From an uncultured Agathobacter sp. (GTDB lineage Bacteria > Bacillota > Clostridia > Lachnospirales > Lachnospiraceae), in NCBI GenBank assembly GCA_934307695.1, contig CAKRCS010000003.1:124001-188000 (forward strand): a stretch of 64,000 nucleotides of DNA. The letters run 5' to 3'. The notes under the pieces are model-generated. The model was not told the origin of the DNA. It was given only the letters and a program-made list of their open reading frames with translations, and did no database searches. The position numbers and the translations under genes are program-made. Shown in pieces: positions 40,737 to 49,778 of the stretch. Positions within the stretch are counted from its first letter, which is position 1; every line of letters starts with the position of its first letter.

Positions 40737-43655
40737 TTACTTCGTAAGCTCCTCGATGCGCTCCTTCACCTGTCTGGTCTTTTCTGCCTCTGCGGTATAG
40801 AACTTTTCAAATACCGGATATGCCTTGTTTAAATATTCCAGTTCCTTGTCCGTATCTTTCAGCGCCCGGTAGCACTTTGCAATGTTAAATGCCGGCTCTG
40901 CCATTGACAGGTCATTGTTTTTCTCTCCGATCTCAAAAGCTTCCTGCGAGCAGCTTAGTGCCTGCTCTTTCCTGCCCCAGTCCAGATACATAACTGCCAT
41001 GTTGTTTAAGACTCTGCCCTTTTCCAGTGCAAACTCCGCATGGGCGCCCAAAAGCTCCATCGCTGTTTTATGGTTCTTCTCGGCTTCCTCGAACCGCTTC
41101 AGCTTGCCCTGTGCCATTGCCAGATCCTCGCAGCCCATAGCATAGTTGATATGATCCTTGCCAAAGTAATAGCCTGCATACTCGATGGCATTGGCAATGC
41201 ACTCGGCTGCCTCCTCCATCCTGCCGATCTGGTAGCAGTAGGTTCCCTTGTAGAAATTGTAATACCAGCTATGCAGGACGTTGTCCTTCTTCATATAGAC
41301 TTCCATCTGCCGCAGGCACTCGGCACCTTCGTCCACACGCTTCGTGCCGTTGCACATTGCAAGCTGGGAGCCCCAAAGCAGGAACAATTCATCTCTGTAT
41401 TTCTTCTTATCATGCTCGGCGGCTTTTATTCCCTTTTCATTCCATGAGAAGGATTCGTCCAGTCTTACCTGAAGTCCTGTCAGAAGTCCGAGCAGATAAC
41501 AGCGGTTGACTTCCTCCGCCTTGCACTCGCTCTCCTTCTCCTTTTGAAGAAGCACCTCTGCCTTCTTGATCTCTCCGGCATCCAGCATTACGCTCGCTGT
41601 CACATTGACCAGCCTGTGGTATGCCACCTCGCTGACGGTTCTGCACTTGTCCTGTTTTTCTATCTCTTTTTCCAGCAGTGCGATATCGGGAGCTAAAATA
41701 TCCGAGCAGATCTGGTATCCGCGAATGCGGACCTCGTCCGGGATCTGCTTTGCGTTCTGCACCATCTCCTTGATCTGTCTCACACGGTTCGGGGCTAAAG
41801 AGAAGTTCCTCTTTACGATCTCCGCTGCCAGTACCACAAGCGGAATCCATTCATCCGCCACATCAAACGATACCTTAAACAGCACATCCATCACCAGCTC
41901 GGAGCTTCGGATGAAATCGGCATTCTCCGATTCAAGCATTCTATCCCGGCACTCCGGCTCCGCAAGGTTGCCATACTCCGCCGACCAGCGGGATTCGATC
42001 TCCCGATAGAGCTGATACACCTCCGCGCCGGATACCGGCTTGTCCAGAATACTCTCCGCGATAACCGGGTGCATGGACACCGCCTGCTCATTCATTTCCA
42101 GCCAGCCCTGTCCGCCTAACGTCTGCACAAAGTCCGCAGAATTGTCCATCATATATCCCATGTACATGTTCAAAAAACCGACCGGATATTTTCGATACGG
42201 AAGCACCGCCACGATCCGCAGGAACTCTTTCTGGTTCTCCTTCAGACCGTATTTGGAATAGAGCTGCGCGTATATCCTGCGAAGTCCCAGCCACTTTTCT
42301 TCTTCCTTGTTCAGCACCGGTTCGTCCTGCGTGCCAAGCTTGCCGATCAGTTCATCCAAAGACCAGCCCATAGAACCCGCGAACTGTCCGAGCAGCCGGA
42401 GCGTCAGCGTATGGCGGTAGATTGGATTGTTCAGTAGCGCCTCCAACCGGAGCAGCTCCTCCTTCTCCAGAATGAACTTGTAGTTGTCACGGAACACCAG
42501 ATTGCAGGATTTTAAATCAAGTTCGTTGATCTTATAAGTCTCGAATCCCTCGATCGAAGCCAGCCGCGAGGTTGCGAAAATGTTGGCGGAAAGCTCATCG
42601 AGTACCTTTAAGTACGGATCTTCCTCCGTTGTCTTGCTGATGTTATCGATCAGGATCAGCACCTTGTTGTGGGCGCAGTATCTTTTCAGCTCGCCCATAA
42701 CCTCCTGAAAGCTCTCCTCAAATGAGCCCGTCTGCCTGCTGGCAAATGCTCTTAACAGACTTTCCGCGAAGTCGTTCTCGTACTGGATCACGCACACATA
42801 TTCCACGACGTTGTTCTTGACACAATATTGTAAGAACTGTCGCAACAGCTCGGTCTTTCCGGTTCCACCGATGCCACTTAACACATAATGTCCGCCCTTT
42901 TTCATCATCTCGCGCAGGGCAAACTGCTCGCTCTCCCTGCCCCAGAAATGATCCGCCGGCAGTGCCTTGCTGCAGATCTCGCAGCTCTCCGTCGTCAGGA
43001 AGGTGATCTTGCGCTTGCCGATTGATTGGTGCGACTTTTCCCATAATGTCTTGATCCCGTAGTCCGGATTGCTTCTTAGCGCCTGCATCCTTACGCTGTT
43101 CATGCTATCGCCCGTCAGCGCGTGCAGCGCCAGAAATGTAAGGAACCAGCCCGCGACAAATTCTTCATCGCCCTTTTCCAAAATCTCCTGCGTCTGCGTC
43201 CACTTCAGGTTCTCCCTAAAGTATGCCCGGATGTCCTCCCCGAAGGAAGTATCCTCATTGGCGAACTTATCCAGAAGTGCCTTCAGCTTAACGATAAAAA
43301 CCTTGTAGGAGAATTGGTGGTTTACCAGAAAAACACCGAAAAGACCGATCTGTCGCAGAATGACCTCCTCCGAGATCATTCCGGTCAGCTCCTCCATATA
43401 CTCGTCATACACCGTCAGTTGGCTGCTTCTGTTGCAGATCTCTGAGGTATGCCGGTTACGGCTTCCGGTATTCTTCCAGATCATCTTGCCGTATTTGCCG
43501 CCTGTAAACTCCGGCAGCAGCGTGTCCCTCCAGAACTTGCTTAATGTGATTCCCTTTTTTTGTTCGTTGCCGATAATGCCTGTCGAATAGATGGGATAAT
43601 CCCGAATCATAAGAAAATTATATAGATTCCGTAATGTTAAATTGTCCTTTTGCAT
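40737..43655 (-). CDS. STAND-family (NB-ARC) ATPase with TPR repeats
   Basis: 972 residues, no signal peptide, so cytoplasmic. Residues 1-235 are an unrecognised helical N-terminal region. The NB-ARC core has Walker A GIGGTGKTE at 261-269, Walker B VLILIDNI at 332-339, a sensor-like FATSRL and a winged-helix-like part to about 560. The C-terminal 400 residues are helical repeats of TPR type. STAND proteins are switch ATPases used in regulation and, in some families, phage defence. The N-terminal effector here is not a recognisable nuclease or TIR domain. It is separated by a terminator from the secreted-protein genes but shares a paired upstream motif with them. Confidence 0.8.
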   Translation of the reverse strand: MQKDNLTLRNLYNFLMIRDYPIYSTGIIGNEQKKGITLSKFWRDTLLPEFTGGKYGKMIWKNTGSRNRHTSEICNRSSQLTVYDEYMEELTGMISEEVILRQIGLFGVFLVNHQFSYKVFIVKLKALLDKFANEDTSFGEDIRAYFRENLKWTQTQEILEKGDEEFVAGWFLTFLALHALTGDSMNSVRMQALRSNPDYGIKTLWEKSHQSIGKRKITFLTTESCEICSKALPADHFWGRESEQFALREMMKKGGHYVLSGIGGTGKTELLRQFLQYCVKNNVVEYVCVIQYENDFAESLLRAFASRQTGSFEESFQEVMGELKRYCAHNKVLILIDNISKTTEEDPYLKVLDELSANIFATSRLASIEGFETYKINELDLKSCNLVFRDNYKFILEKEELLRLEALLNNPIYRHTLTLRLLGQFAGSMGWSLDELIGKLGTQDEPVLNKEEEKWLGLRRIYAQLYSKYGLKENQKEFLRIVAVLPYRKYPVGFLNMYMGYMMDNSADFVQTLGGQGWLEMNEQAVSMHPVIAESILDKPVSGAEVYQLYREIESRWSAEYGNLAEPECRDRMLESENADFIRSSELVMDVLFKVSFDVADEWIPLVVLAAEIVKRNFSLAPNRVRQIKEMVQNAKQIPDEVRIRGYQICSDILAPDIALLEKEIEKQDKCRTVSEVAYHRLVNVTASVMLDAGEIKKAEVLLQKEKESECKAEEVNRCYLLGLLTGLQVRLDESFSWNEKGIKAAEHDKKKYRDELFLLWGSQLAMCNGTKRVDEGAECLRQMEVYMKKDNVLHSWYYNFYKGTYCYQIGRMEEAAECIANAIEYAGYYFGKDHINYAMGCEDLAMAQGKLKRFEEAEKNHKTAMELLGAHAEFALEKGRVLNNMAVMYLDWGRKEQALSCSQEAFEIGEKNNDLSMAEPAFNIAKCYRALKDTDKELEYLNKAYPVFEKFYTAEAEKTRQVKERIEELTK

Positions 43656-43694
43656 CTTACTCTCACTGTCATCCCTTGTTAATTTGTATTCCTT

Positions 43695-43722
43695 TATATA
43701 AAAATTTACATGATTCTTTCAA
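43695..43722 (-). promoter_or_regulatory. Candidate promoter of the STAND gene
   Basis: The minus strand has TTGAAA (43722-43717), a 16-bp spacer and TATATA (43700-43695). Confidence 0.5.
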
Positions 43723-43751
43723 AAATCTCAACTCTACTACTCCGAAATCCG

Positions 43752-43784
43752 CTTTTTGTACACGATTTCACTCTTTTTGTACAC
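43752..43784 (-). promoter_or_regulatory. Paired direct repeat GTGTACAAAAAG upstream of the STAND gene
   Basis: Two 12-bp identical copies (43752-43763 and 43773-43784 on the plus strand as CTTTTTGTACAC) lie 21 bp apart. The same core with the same spacing occurs upstream of the fibronectin-type protein gene. The layout resembles LytTR- or AraC-type operators. Confidence 0.55.
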
Positions 43785-43817
43785 CATTTTGATACAAATT
43801 TGTATATCTGCGCCGAA

Positions 43818-43868
43818 AAAAATCCCCCGACAGGGTGGCATGGCGTGCCACCCCGATGGGGGATTTTG
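43818..43868 (-). terminator. Strong terminator after the secreted-protein operon
   Basis: AAAAATCCCCC pairs with GGGGGATTTT and encloses a second stem, GGGTGGCA/TGCCACCC. T-runs on both strands make it usable in both directions. It lies 27 nt past the stop of the last WG-repeat gene. Confidence 0.9.
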
Positions 43869-43894
43869 CTTTAAGTTGCAAATATTCTATTCGA

Positions 43895-45271
43895 TTAATA
43901 GTGGAGGCGGGACAAGTCGCCTTTATAAGAACCAATCTTGACACCGTCAAAGTCATATAGCACATAGCGTCCTGTTCCTACTTGCACTCTAATGGAGCGA
44001 TAGGTTTCCGTCACATCTGGAGAAAATCCTGTACCTTCCTCGTACTCTGCCGGAACGAGCACCTTTCCTGTCTCTCCGGAGAGCACACCAAGTTTACCAT
44101 TCTGTATAAACTCAACCAACTCCACCTCGTATCCGCCAGACGTTGTCGTACTTCTATTCTTAACGTTTCCCGCTTTTCCAAACTTGAAAACATATTTTCC
44201 CTTGGTATTCATAAGAGCCTGTGATCCATTCTTTTTCTCAAGGAGTATAAGCCCTGATGTAATACGCTCTACCCGATATACCTTCGGAAGATTTTTGATT
44301 ACCTTGCCCTTTTCATTGATCAGGCTGTACTTGCCGCTTTTTCCAACCAAGGCTACTCCATCGATAAAATCCCCTGCGTAATCATATTTCTTTGCGTTGA
44401 TCAGGACTTTTCCCTTATCACTGATGTATCCTTCCTTGTAGTCATTCTTTGTACTTCCGATCTTCTTGCCGGACCAGTTATAAATGATATATTTTTTCCC
44501 ATCCCATTCCCATATCGTATCGCCATGTAATTCGTATGGATTGTCCTTCTTGTAGTTTAATATCTTCTTTCCCTTCAAATTATAAACTGCGTACTTGCTA
44601 CTATATTCAAAAGGGACGTATGAGCGAAGAATAAATCCCTTTTCGCCCGCTTTGTCCATGGTAACTCTTCTGTCCCCATCTTTTTTGAAGGCCTTGTCCT
44701 TGAGGATAACCTTTCCGGTCTTATCCACAACTTCATATTTCTGCTCCTCTGTTGGCCTCGTCTTTATTTCGCAATAGAAATATCCATTATCAAGTCTGCG
44801 AATGGACTCATAACTTGTCTTGTTCAGTCTGTTTCCGTTCTTGTCGATAAGTATATCTTCCCACAGGAGTTCGGCATTCCGTATCATCACAACGGCGGTT
44901 CCATCCTTAAACATCCCGCCTTTTGCCGGCAATGTTGAGTCCTCAAACGAAATTACCTTTTCACCCTTTGTATTGATATAGAAGCCTTCCTCTTCCGTCT
45001 GTACCGCGCAAAGCCCTTCCGAAAAATCCCCGACTGACTCATAGATTGGCTCGATGACTATATTGCCCTTGTCATCCTGAAAGCCCCATTTTCCAATCGT
45101 ATACACTCCGTCTTTTCCTGTTTCTCCCTGTCCTGCGGAAACGAGGAACGGATGCAGCTTTACTTCCTTCGCCTTTGCCTCCACAGAGCCGGTCATAAGC
45201 ATCGCGCCAAATACCAGCAGAAATGCGAACGCCAAAAGGCATTTTTTCATTGTACTTTTTACTTGTTTCAT
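43895..45271 (-). CDS. Secreted WG-repeat protein (copy 2)
   Basis: 458 residues. A clear signal peptide (MKQVKSTMKKCLLAFAFLLVFGAMLMTG, cleavage after an Ala-x-Ala-type site) is followed by tandem WG/KWG beta-repeats such as KWGFQDDKGNIVIEPIYESVGDFSEGLCAVQ and GYISDKGKVLINAKKYDYAGDFIDGVALV. These repeats form a beta-structure of unknown ligand. It is a tandem paralogue of the gene upstream, with a nearly identical signal peptide start and repeat order. No cell-wall anchor is visible, so the protein is probably released or held loosely. Confidence 0.85.
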   Translation of the reverse strand: MKQVKSTMKKCLLAFAFLLVFGAMLMTGSVEAKAKEVKLHPFLVSAGQGETGKDGVYTIGKWGFQDDKGNIVIEPIYESVGDFSEGLCAVQTEEEGFYINTKGEKVISFEDSTLPAKGGMFKDGTAVVMIRNAELLWEDILIDKNGNRLNKTSYESIRRLDNGYFYCEIKTRPTEEQKYEVVDKTGKVILKDKAFKKDGDRRVTMDKAGEKGFILRSYVPFEYSSKYAVYNLKGKKILNYKKDNPYELHGDTIWEWDGKKYIIYNWSGKKIGSTKNDYKEGYISDKGKVLINAKKYDYAGDFIDGVALVGKSGKYSLINEKGKVIKNLPKVYRVERITSGLILLEKKNGSQALMNTKGKYVFKFGKAGNVKNRSTTTSGGYEVELVEFIQNGKLGVLSGETGKVLVPAEYEEGTGFSPDVTETYRSIRVQVGTGRYVLYDFDGVKIGSYKGDLSRLHY

Positions 45272-45311
45272 TGAACTAATCTCCTTTTTATTTTTATTTT
45301 ATTCTGTTTTA

Positions 45312-46658
45312 TCAAAGACTTTTGCGGGACAATACGGTTGTATAGGAGCCAAGCTTGGAACCGTCAAAATCATACGTCACATAATGTCCGGTACTATCCT
45401 TCATGCTGGCATAGCGGTAAGAATCCGTCGGAGCTATAAAAGCATCGGTATCTGCCGCATACGCCGCCGGAATAATTATCTTTCCCGTCTTTCCGGAAAG
45501 CATACCTCGTTTACCATCCTGTATAAAATCTACGATTTCCTCATATTCCCCGTTGCTGGCGTAAGTATATTCGATAAAGGAACCCGCTTCCCCAAACTCG
45601 AAAACATATTTTCCCTTTGTGTTCATAAGTGCCTGTGAGCCATCCATTCTCGCGAGGAGTATAAGCCCGGACGCAATACGCTGTACAAAAAATGCATCCG
45701 GAAGTTCTTTGATGACCTTGCCTTTTTTGTTGATCAGACAGTACCTGCCATAGGATTGAACCAAAGCTACGCCATCGATAAAATCTTCCGTATAATCATA
45801 GTTGTCTGCGTTGATCAGAACCTTTCCTTTTTCACTGATATAGCCTTCCCTATAAGCATTCTTTGAGCTTCCGATCTTCTTGCCGGACCAGTTATAGATC
45901 TCGTATTTTTTCCCTGTCCATTTCCACAGAGTATTCCCATGTACTGCAAGGTAGTTGTCCTTCGAGCTTTTTAATATCTTTTTCCCCTTGATGTTATAAG
46001 CGATATATGCACCGCTTGCATCCTGAAGCACAAATCCCTTTTTATTCAACGCGATCTTGGTTTTTCCTTCCAGATCCTTTGCCTTGATGATGACCTTACC
46101 GGTCTTGTCCAGAAAATCTGTCTGAGACTGTCCTGTTCCGCTGCTTGCGGTTTTGCACTCAAAGAATCCGTTGTCAAGCCTGCTAATGGACTCATAACTT
46201 GTCTTGTTCAGCTTTTTCCCGGTCTTATCAATGAGGATCTGTTCATACGCATATTCATTTTTCCAGATCTGCACAACGGCAGTTCCGTCCTTAAACATTC
46301 CGCCTATTGCCGGTTTGTATGAGTCCTTGAAGGTAATCACCTTTTCGCCCTCTGTATTGATATAGAACCCTGCTTTTTCCGTCTGTACCGCGCAAAGTCC
46401 CTCCGAGAAGTCGCCTGCCGAATCATATTTAGCCTTAATGACGACCTTGCCGTTATCATCCTTAAAGCCCCACTTTGCAAGCTCTACCCATCCGCCACTC
46501 GTCGTATATTGCATCGTTCCGGTCGTCTCGAAAAATGCATGCAGGGTAGTGCTTTTTGCCTCTGCTGTCGCGGGATCTGTCATAAGAACAATCGTAAGCA
46601 TTAGGATAAAGGCAAAAAAGCAAAGGCATTTTCTCATTGTGCTTTTTACTTGTTTCAT
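45312..46658 (-). CDS. Secreted WG-repeat protein (copy 1)
   Basis: 448 residues. The signal peptide (MKQVKSTMRKCLCFFAFILML...) is followed by WG repeats: KWGFKDDNGKVVIKAKYDSAGDFSEGLCAVQ, GYISEKGKVLINADNYDYTEDFIDGVALV and a last repeat ending in VTYDFDGSKLGSY. It aligns with the downstream copy along its length, so the pair arose by tandem duplication and then diverged. The gap to the next gene is 40 nt with a ribosome binding site. Confidence 0.85.
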   Translation of the reverse strand: MKQVKSTMRKCLCFFAFILMLTIVLMTDPATAEAKSTTLHAFFETTGTMQYTTSGGWVELAKWGFKDDNGKVVIKAKYDSAGDFSEGLCAVQTEKAGFYINTEGEKVITFKDSYKPAIGGMFKDGTAVVQIWKNEYAYEQILIDKTGKKLNKTSYESISRLDNGFFECKTASSGTGQSQTDFLDKTGKVIIKAKDLEGKTKIALNKKGFVLQDASGAYIAYNIKGKKILKSSKDNYLAVHGNTLWKWTGKKYEIYNWSGKKIGSSKNAYREGYISEKGKVLINADNYDYTEDFIDGVALVQSYGRYCLINKKGKVIKELPDAFFVQRIASGLILLARMDGSQALMNTKGKYVFEFGEAGSFIEYTYASNGEYEEIVDFIQDGKRGMLSGKTGKIIIPAAYAADTDAFIAPTDSYRYASMKDSTGHYVTYDFDGSKLGSYTTVLSRKSL

Positions 46659-46684
46659 TGAACGAATCTCCTTTTCCTGTCACT

Positions 46685-47794
46685 TTATTTGCTTTTCTTG
46701 ACGGTAACTGTCCTTCCAAAGGTGCTTGTCCCATAAGATTTGAGATTACTATAAGTAGACAAGTATTTCTTTTTGCAATAGATGGTTATATCGCCGCCAC
46801 CATTCGACTGCGGCTCTGCAAATGAAGGACACTTGCCTTTCATCTTGATCTTCTGGATCGCCGATGCATCAAAAAAGGCATACTCGCCGACTCTCTTGAC
46901 CTTGGCTCCAAGGGTGAGTGTCTTTAAAAATCGCGAATTGACAAACGCATACTCCTGAATCGCGATCGTTTTCGCATTCACTGTATAGGAGGTACTCTTC
47001 TTTGCCGGCGGATAGGCAACAAGCCTCGTCAGCTTCGCGTTATACAGTACACCGTCGACCGCTTGAAAATGGGTATTGCCCGGAGCAACCTCATACGATT
47101 TCAGCTCATAGATGCCGGAGCTTATCCTCTTGCAGGCATTGATCCAGCCTTCGATCTTCTTGCAGTTCTTTGGAATCGTAATCTTCTCAAGAGCTAATGC
47201 GCCGGAAAAAGCCCCAAGATTGAGCGTCTTAAGGTTTTCCGGAAGCTTGACGCTTTTCAGGCTGTAACAATTATAAAATAGCAGATCATCGATTTCTGTG
47301 ACATTATCCGGCAATTCAATCGTTTTAAGTCTTGTGCAATGTGCAAATGCCATAGTTCCGATAGACTTCACATTCTTTCCAAAATAGATTTCTTCCAAAT
47401 AAGAATCATTTGAAAAAGCAAAGCCCCCGATAGATGTAACGCTGTCTGCCACCGTAATGCTTTTAAGACTCAAGCTATGCTCAAACGCTGAATTCCCAAT
47501 AGTTGTCACGCCTTCATTGATGACAACATTCTCAATCGATCCAAACCCATTCTCATTAAATGGCGATTTATCATCATACGTGTAATCGTACATCGGTCCG
47601 GTTCCGGATATTGTAAGCGTACAGGTGCTGCGGTTCAGCTCCCAGTATACATTCTCACCGCATTGCCCGGTTTCCGCCAAGCGACCTTCAATACCGAATG
47701 CATAGGTCTCGTCAGCATTTGCTGCCCCAAACAAGATCAAGCATACCAATAGAAACAGGCATTTTGACAGCTTCTTCAGGATCGTTTCCTTCAT
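46685..47794 (-). CDS. Secreted BspA-like leucine-rich repeat protein
   Basis: 369 residues with a signal peptide (KLSKCLFLLVCLILFGAANA). After a short beta region (NVYWELNRSTCTLTISGTGPMYDY) come LRR_5/BspA-type repeats: GVTTIGNSAFEHSLSLKSI, SVTSIGGFAFSNDSYLEEI and NVKSIGTMAFAHCTRLKTI. Such proteins bind host or bacterial surface ligands in other gut species. No sortase or membrane anchor is visible. It is the second gene of the four-gene secreted-protein operon. Confidence 0.87.
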   Translation of the reverse strand: MKETILKKLSKCLFLLVCLILFGAANADETYAFGIEGRLAETGQCGENVYWELNRSTCTLTISGTGPMYDYTYDDKSPFNENGFGSIENVVINEGVTTIGNSAFEHSLSLKSITVADSVTSIGGFAFSNDSYLEEIYFGKNVKSIGTMAFAHCTRLKTIELPDNVTEIDDLLFYNCYSLKSVKLPENLKTLNLGAFSGALALEKITIPKNCKKIEGWINACKRISSGIYELKSYEVAPGNTHFQAVDGVLYNAKLTRLVAYPPAKKSTSYTVNAKTIAIQEYAFVNSRFLKTLTLGAKVKRVGEYAFFDASAIQKIKMKGKCPSFAEPQSNGGGDITIYCKKKYLSTYSNLKSYGTSTFGRTVTVKKSK

Positions 47795-47830
47795 CCTGCT
47801 TTCCTCCTCAAGTCTCTTCCTTGTCTGATT

Positions 47831-49096
47831 TTATTCATAATACAGGCTGGCTGTCGCCTGATCCTCGAAATACTGGCAAGAAACGTATTTCTTGCCTACC
47901 TTCTTCTGGGCAACCACATATACATAATAGTAGTCATACTTTTGCAGCGATTTTTTATCCAGCTTGGTCATTGTATAAGAGGTTTTGGTTGTGGTCGCGA
48001 TCTTCTTATAGGATGGATAGCTGCCCTTGCCGGCGTAAATAACATATCGGTCCGCGCCATTTACCTTACCGATTTTGATCGTAATGCCCTTCTTTGCAGA
48101 TTTCGTCAGCTTCACATCCGTTTTCGGTGCAGTGTATACCCATGCAGACCATGCGCCATACGTCTCATTTCCGGCTGTGGTAAAGGAATAAGCGCGGACA
48201 CGGATCTTTACGAAATTGCTTTTTTTCAGTGCTTCGTCCGTGATATGAATCGTTGAGTATTTGGAGTTTGCAGTGGCAATTTTTTTATCACTCTTCTTGT
48301 AAGCAGTCCAAACCTCTGCCTGAAATCCTGCGGCACAATCGTTCCTGTCAACGCTCACCGCGATGTCGCCGTTGTCTTTGTTGTAATCGGTTACGGATAC
48401 GCCGGTCGCTTTTGTCGGTGTAACTGAGGCGTTAACCTCGTCGAAGTAACTTGTTTGTGCCGCATAGTTTGCATTCTCTCTTACTGCATAAACAGCGATA
48501 TTATATGTGGCGTTCTTGTCCAGCCCTGTCAGCTTCAGGCTGTTTTTGCCGTGCACCATCTTGTCCTGCACTTTTCCCGTAGCCACCTGCGTGTACTTCA
48601 CATAGTATGCATTTGCTCCCTGTGCCGGATCCCATTTTAGGGAAATACTTGTTTCCGTTGATTTGGTTTTTCGAAGATTCGATACCGAACCATTCGTCTT
48701 CGTGACCACCTCCAGTGGATCTGAATACTCACTATAAACAACATAATATTGTCCAGTTACTGCATCTCGCTCTTGTATATAGGCGCGCACACGCACATAG
48801 TAGGTGGATCCGGCACTCAGCCCGCTGGCATAGTTTCCAGCCGGATTATGTGCTGCCATGTCGCTTTGTACTACCCAGTTTACCCCGTCCGTGCTGACTG
48901 ATATTTCATAGGCAGCCAAAGGATATAGCACTGGGTCGAATGTAAATCGGACCTCCCCCGTCTGAGCATCTACCTGCTTTAAGCCTGTCACCTTTCCCAG
49001 ATTTGTAGCTGCGGAGGCATTTGTTGTAAATGCAGATAGCATGATCAGAAAAGCAAATGCGCCGAGCAGATACTTTACCTTTTTTAATAGATTCAT
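47831..49096 (-). CDS. Secreted fibronectin type III-like protein
   Basis: 421 residues from the ATG at 49096 (AAGGAG upstream). A signal peptide (LLKKVKYLLGAFAFLIMLSAFTTNASA) is followed by three to four fibronectin type III-like beta domains, for example VTGLKQVDAQTGEVRFTFDP, SLKWDPAQGANAYYVKYTQV and GITIKIGKVNGADRYVIYAG. It ends YFEDQATASLYYE, without an anchor. It is the first gene of the operon and carries the promoter and paired motif upstream. A carbohydrate or surface-binding role is likely but not shown. Confidence 0.83.
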   Translation of the reverse strand: MNLLKKVKYLLGAFAFLIMLSAFTTNASAATNLGKVTGLKQVDAQTGEVRFTFDPVLYPLAAYEISVSTDGVNWVVQSDMAAHNPAGNYASGLSAGSTYYVRVRAYIQERDAVTGQYYVVYSEYSDPLEVVTKTNGSVSNLRKTKSTETSISLKWDPAQGANAYYVKYTQVATGKVQDKMVHGKNSLKLTGLDKNATYNIAVYAVRENANYAAQTSYFDEVNASVTPTKATGVSVTDYNKDNGDIAVSVDRNDCAAGFQAEVWTAYKKSDKKIATANSKYSTIHITDEALKKSNFVKIRVRAYSFTTAGNETYGAWSAWVYTAPKTDVKLTKSAKKGITIKIGKVNGADRYVIYAGKGSYPSYKKIATTTKTSYTMTKLDKKSLQKYDYYYVYVVAQKKVGKKYVSCQYFEDQATASLYYE

Positions 49097-49153
49097 TTTC
49101 TTGTTCTCCTTCCAAATTTCTAGGCAGTTGTTGCTGCCTAACTCCATAATTAG

Positions 49154-49182
49154 AATTTACATGGTTCATTTTGCATTTTCAA
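49154..49182 (-). promoter_or_regulatory. Candidate promoter of the secreted-protein operon
   Basis: The minus strand has TTGAAA (49182-49177), a 17-bp spacer ending CATG, and TAAATT. The same TTGAAA and a CATGTAAATT string occur in the STAND promoter. Confidence 0.5.
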
Positions 49183-49201
49183 CGGCACCGGAGCGATCCG
49201 G

Positions 49202-49235
49202 GGTTTTTGTACATCAGTTCGCGGTTTTTGTACAT
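49202..49235 (-). promoter_or_regulatory. Paired direct repeat ATGTACAAAAACC upstream of the secreted-protein operon
   Basis: Two identical 13-bp copies start at 49202 and 49223 (plus-strand reading GGTTTTTGTACAT), exactly 21 bp apart, about 20 bp beyond the -35 box. They share the TGTACAAAAA core and spacing with the STAND-gene repeats. Confidence 0.55.
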
Positions 49236-49252
49236 GGGGAGGAGAGGAGAAG

Positions 49253-49288
49253 GCAAAAAAATCCCCACGAAGAGTTATTCGTGGGGGG
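49253..49288 (-). terminator. Terminator of the antitoxin gene
   Basis: A CCCCACGAA/TTCGTGGGG stem with a 6-nt loop is followed by seven T on the minus strand. An almost identical hairpin follows the next gene upstream. Confidence 0.88.
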
Positions 49289-49341
49289 TGATATATCTAC
49301 TGCATATCCATCTTTTGTAGTTGTTTTATTTGAGGCATACA

Positions 49342-49641
49342 TTAAATCTCCGTTTTCAACTGATTGAAAGCCTCCTCAACAGAAACAGAATCATTACATT
49401 TAGCCTGTGTCAGACCATTCTGCATCATCGTATCAAATTCTGCTTTTGTTAATGTATCTCTTGTAATAAGTTTATCGGGGATATCCAGTGAAAAAGGCAC
49501 TCCATCCCTCATAATGACCTGCCGGTATGTCATATCAATAAATACAGATACCGGAATACCAAGTCTTTCCAGAATTGCTTCTGCCTGTTCTTTTATATTC
49601 GGCTGAATGCGTGCTGTAACATTTGCTGTTTTTGCTGCCAT
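49342..49641 (-). CDS. RelB/DinJ-family antitoxin, orphan
   Basis: 99 residues from the ATG at 49641, chosen because AGGAGG lies 8 nt upstream; the codons before it overlap that site. The N-terminal ribbon-helix-helix (TANVTARIQPNIKEQAEAILERLGIPVSVFIDMTYRQV) is the DNA-binding dimer domain of RelB/DinJ, and PFSLDIPDKL is typical of its end. The C terminus should wrap a YafQ/RelE toxin, but no toxin gene follows: only about 60 nt separate the stop from a terminator. An ATG overlapping the stop (TAATG) opens a frame that soon runs into the terminator hairpin, perhaps all that remains of a toxin. Confidence 0.82.
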   Translation of the reverse strand: MAAKTANVTARIQPNIKEQAEAILERLGIPVSVFIDMTYRQVIMRDGVPFSLDIPDKLITRDTLTKAEFDTMMQNGLTQAKCNDSVSVEEAFNQLKTEI

Positions 49642-49731
49642 AATATACACCTCCTGTTTGCTTTAGTGTACCACGTTGTATTGCTTTTTACAACACATAT
49701 TATCCTTGCTCATGCAATAACAGAAATTAGT

Positions 49732-49762
49732 CAAAAAGCCCCACGAAATGTTATTCGTGGGG
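49732..49762 (-). terminator. Terminator of the nucleosidase-like gene
   Basis: A CCCCACGAA/TTCGTGGGG stem (49739-49747 with 49754-49762) is followed by TTTTT on the minus strand. It is nearly the same as the antitoxin terminator about 480 bp away. Confidence 0.88.
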
Positions 49763-49778
49763 TTACTTTGTGCGATAT

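Noticed and set aside
43895..49096. Cell-wall anchored surface protein locus
   Set aside because: None of the four secreted proteins has an LPXTG motif, a terminal membrane helix or SLH repeats, so anchoring cannot be claimed.
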